A DNA stretch of 6,484 bases from CAYWNK01 sp047639615 (GTDB lineage: Bacteria > Planctomycetota > UBA1135 > GCA-002686595), in contig JBLIOL010000302.1 in assembly GCA_047639615.1 (NCBI GenBank), positions 1-6,484 on the forward strand, given 5' to 3'. Positions 5,870-6,484 of this stretch are shown here, piece after piece. The notes below the pieces were generated by a model. It worked only from the letters and a program-made list of their open reading frames with translations. It was not told where the DNA came from and did not search any database. The translations under genes were made by a program, and so were the position numbers. How positions within the stretch are numbered: the stretch's first letter is position 1; the number at the start of each line of letters is the position of its first letter.

Positions 5870-6484
5870 TAGGCGGCCTGGCGTGGGAGCCAGCGCCTGA
5901 GCATGGCTTCCATCTCTGCACAGCCGACGGGCTCCGTGAGGAAGTCATCCATGCCTGCCTGCAAGCAACGCTCCCCGTCACCGTCCATGGCGTTCGCGGT
6001 CAGCGCGATGATCGGAATTGCGTGATCGAGCACGTTGGACCCAGGATCCCTCACGGTGGTCGTGGCGGTGTAGCCATCCACCAACGGCATCTGGCAATCC
6101 ATCAGGACCAAGTCGTACGGCTCTCGAGCGAGGGCGGTCAGGGCATCCGCACCGTTGTCCGCCACGTGTGTTTGCAGACCTAGTAGTGTGAGGATGCCAA
6201 GGGCTACACGCTGGTTGACCGGATTGTTCTCTACTAGGAGGATGCGCGGCTGGCCTACCCACTCGGGAGCTTGCCTGGTCGGAAGCGGCGCCGGAACTTC
6301 CACAGGGTGCTCCGCATCTGCAGCACAGCACAGCAGCATCTCCAGCAGATCTGCTGCACGCACCGGCTTGGTGAAGACATCTGCGAAGCCCGTGACACGG
6401 CAGGCCTCAATGTTCACTCGCTGACCGAGGGGGGTCATGAGGAGCAGGGTCGTGGGCTTCAGGTCGGCGTCTGATTTGATCTTG
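5869..6484 (-). CDS. C-terminal part of a hybrid histidine kinase or multi-receiver response regulator
   Basis: The minus-strand frame is open to the right edge, giving the last 204 residues; the N-terminus lies outside. An internal Met at 6436-6438 exists but falls inside a domain and is not the start. Residues 1-50 are the second half of a receiver domain (LLLMTPLGQR, GFADVFTKPV with conserved Lys39). A linker rich in Pro and Ala follows, then a full second receiver at about 79-198: RILLVENNPVNQ, phospho-acceptor Asp129 in LVLMDCQMP, the conserved Thr162 in ALTANAM, and DDFLTEPV. This REC-REC ending is typical of BarA-like hybrid sensor kinases. The second receiver departs from the family: the second acidic residue of the usual ED pair is Asn86, and the conserved Lys before Pro185 is Glu184. 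The protein ends only about six residues after this domain, so no HPt domain follows. The signal sensed and the output are unknown. Confidence 0.9.
   Translation of the reverse strand, partial: KIKSDADLKPTTLLLMTPLGQRVNIEACRVTGFADVFTKPVRAADLLEMLLCCAADAEHPVEVPAPLPTRQAPEWVGQPRILLVENNPVNQRVALGILTLLGLQTHVADNGADALTALAREPYDLVLMDCQMPLVDGYTATTTVRDPGSNVLDHAIPIIALTANAMDGDGERCLQAGMDDFLTEPVGCAEMEAMLRRWLPRQAA

Overview
The window is GC-rich bacterial DNA carrying five recognisable protein genes, two of them cut by the window edges, and one small palindromic mobile-type repeat. A secreted sulfatase of the formylglycine type, an exported SGNH/sialate-acetylesterase-like hydrolase and a large VWA/delta-60-repeat lipoprotein suggest a Gram-negative, polysaccharide-degrading, probably aquatic bacterium. 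Planctomycetota would fit, and a marine proteobacterium is not excluded. No marker gene is present, so this assignment is weak.

Layout from left to right. Positions 1-963 (minus) hold the N-terminal 321 residues of an exported sulfatase. Positions 964-1607 contain no confident intact gene. They hold a GC-rich hairpin (1057-1073), a 167-bp long-palindrome element with CTAG/TA ends (1086-1252) that looks like a MITE of the IS630/Tc1-mariner kind, and a damaged small reading frame on the minus strand (about 1232-1566) that runs into the element. Positions 1608-2219 (minus) encode an Sfp-type 4'-phosphopantetheinyl transferase. A short divergent promoter region follows, then a plus-strand exported SGNH hydrolase (2285-3265). 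That gene converges on a minus-strand lipoprotein (3262-5679) and both stop codons are read from one CTAG palindrome. After a 189-bp intergenic region with a strong hairpin comes the C-terminal part of a minus-strand hybrid histidine kinase or multi-receiver protein (5869-6484), whose last receiver domain has altered active-site residues.

The genes do not form one obvious pathway. The transferase, the small frame and the sulfatase lie in the same direction and may once have been co-transcribed. If the palindromic element is removed in silico at its CTAG target, the small frame stays open across the junction and would end 63 bp before the sulfatase start. That makes the element a candidate gene-interrupting insertion. 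I see no CRISPR array, tRNA, rRNA, toxin-antitoxin pair or phage module, and no clear evidence of a wholly new multi-gene system. The most notable points are the palindromic element and the frame it appears to break, the degenerate receiver domain, and the VWA/delta-60 lipoprotein architecture.
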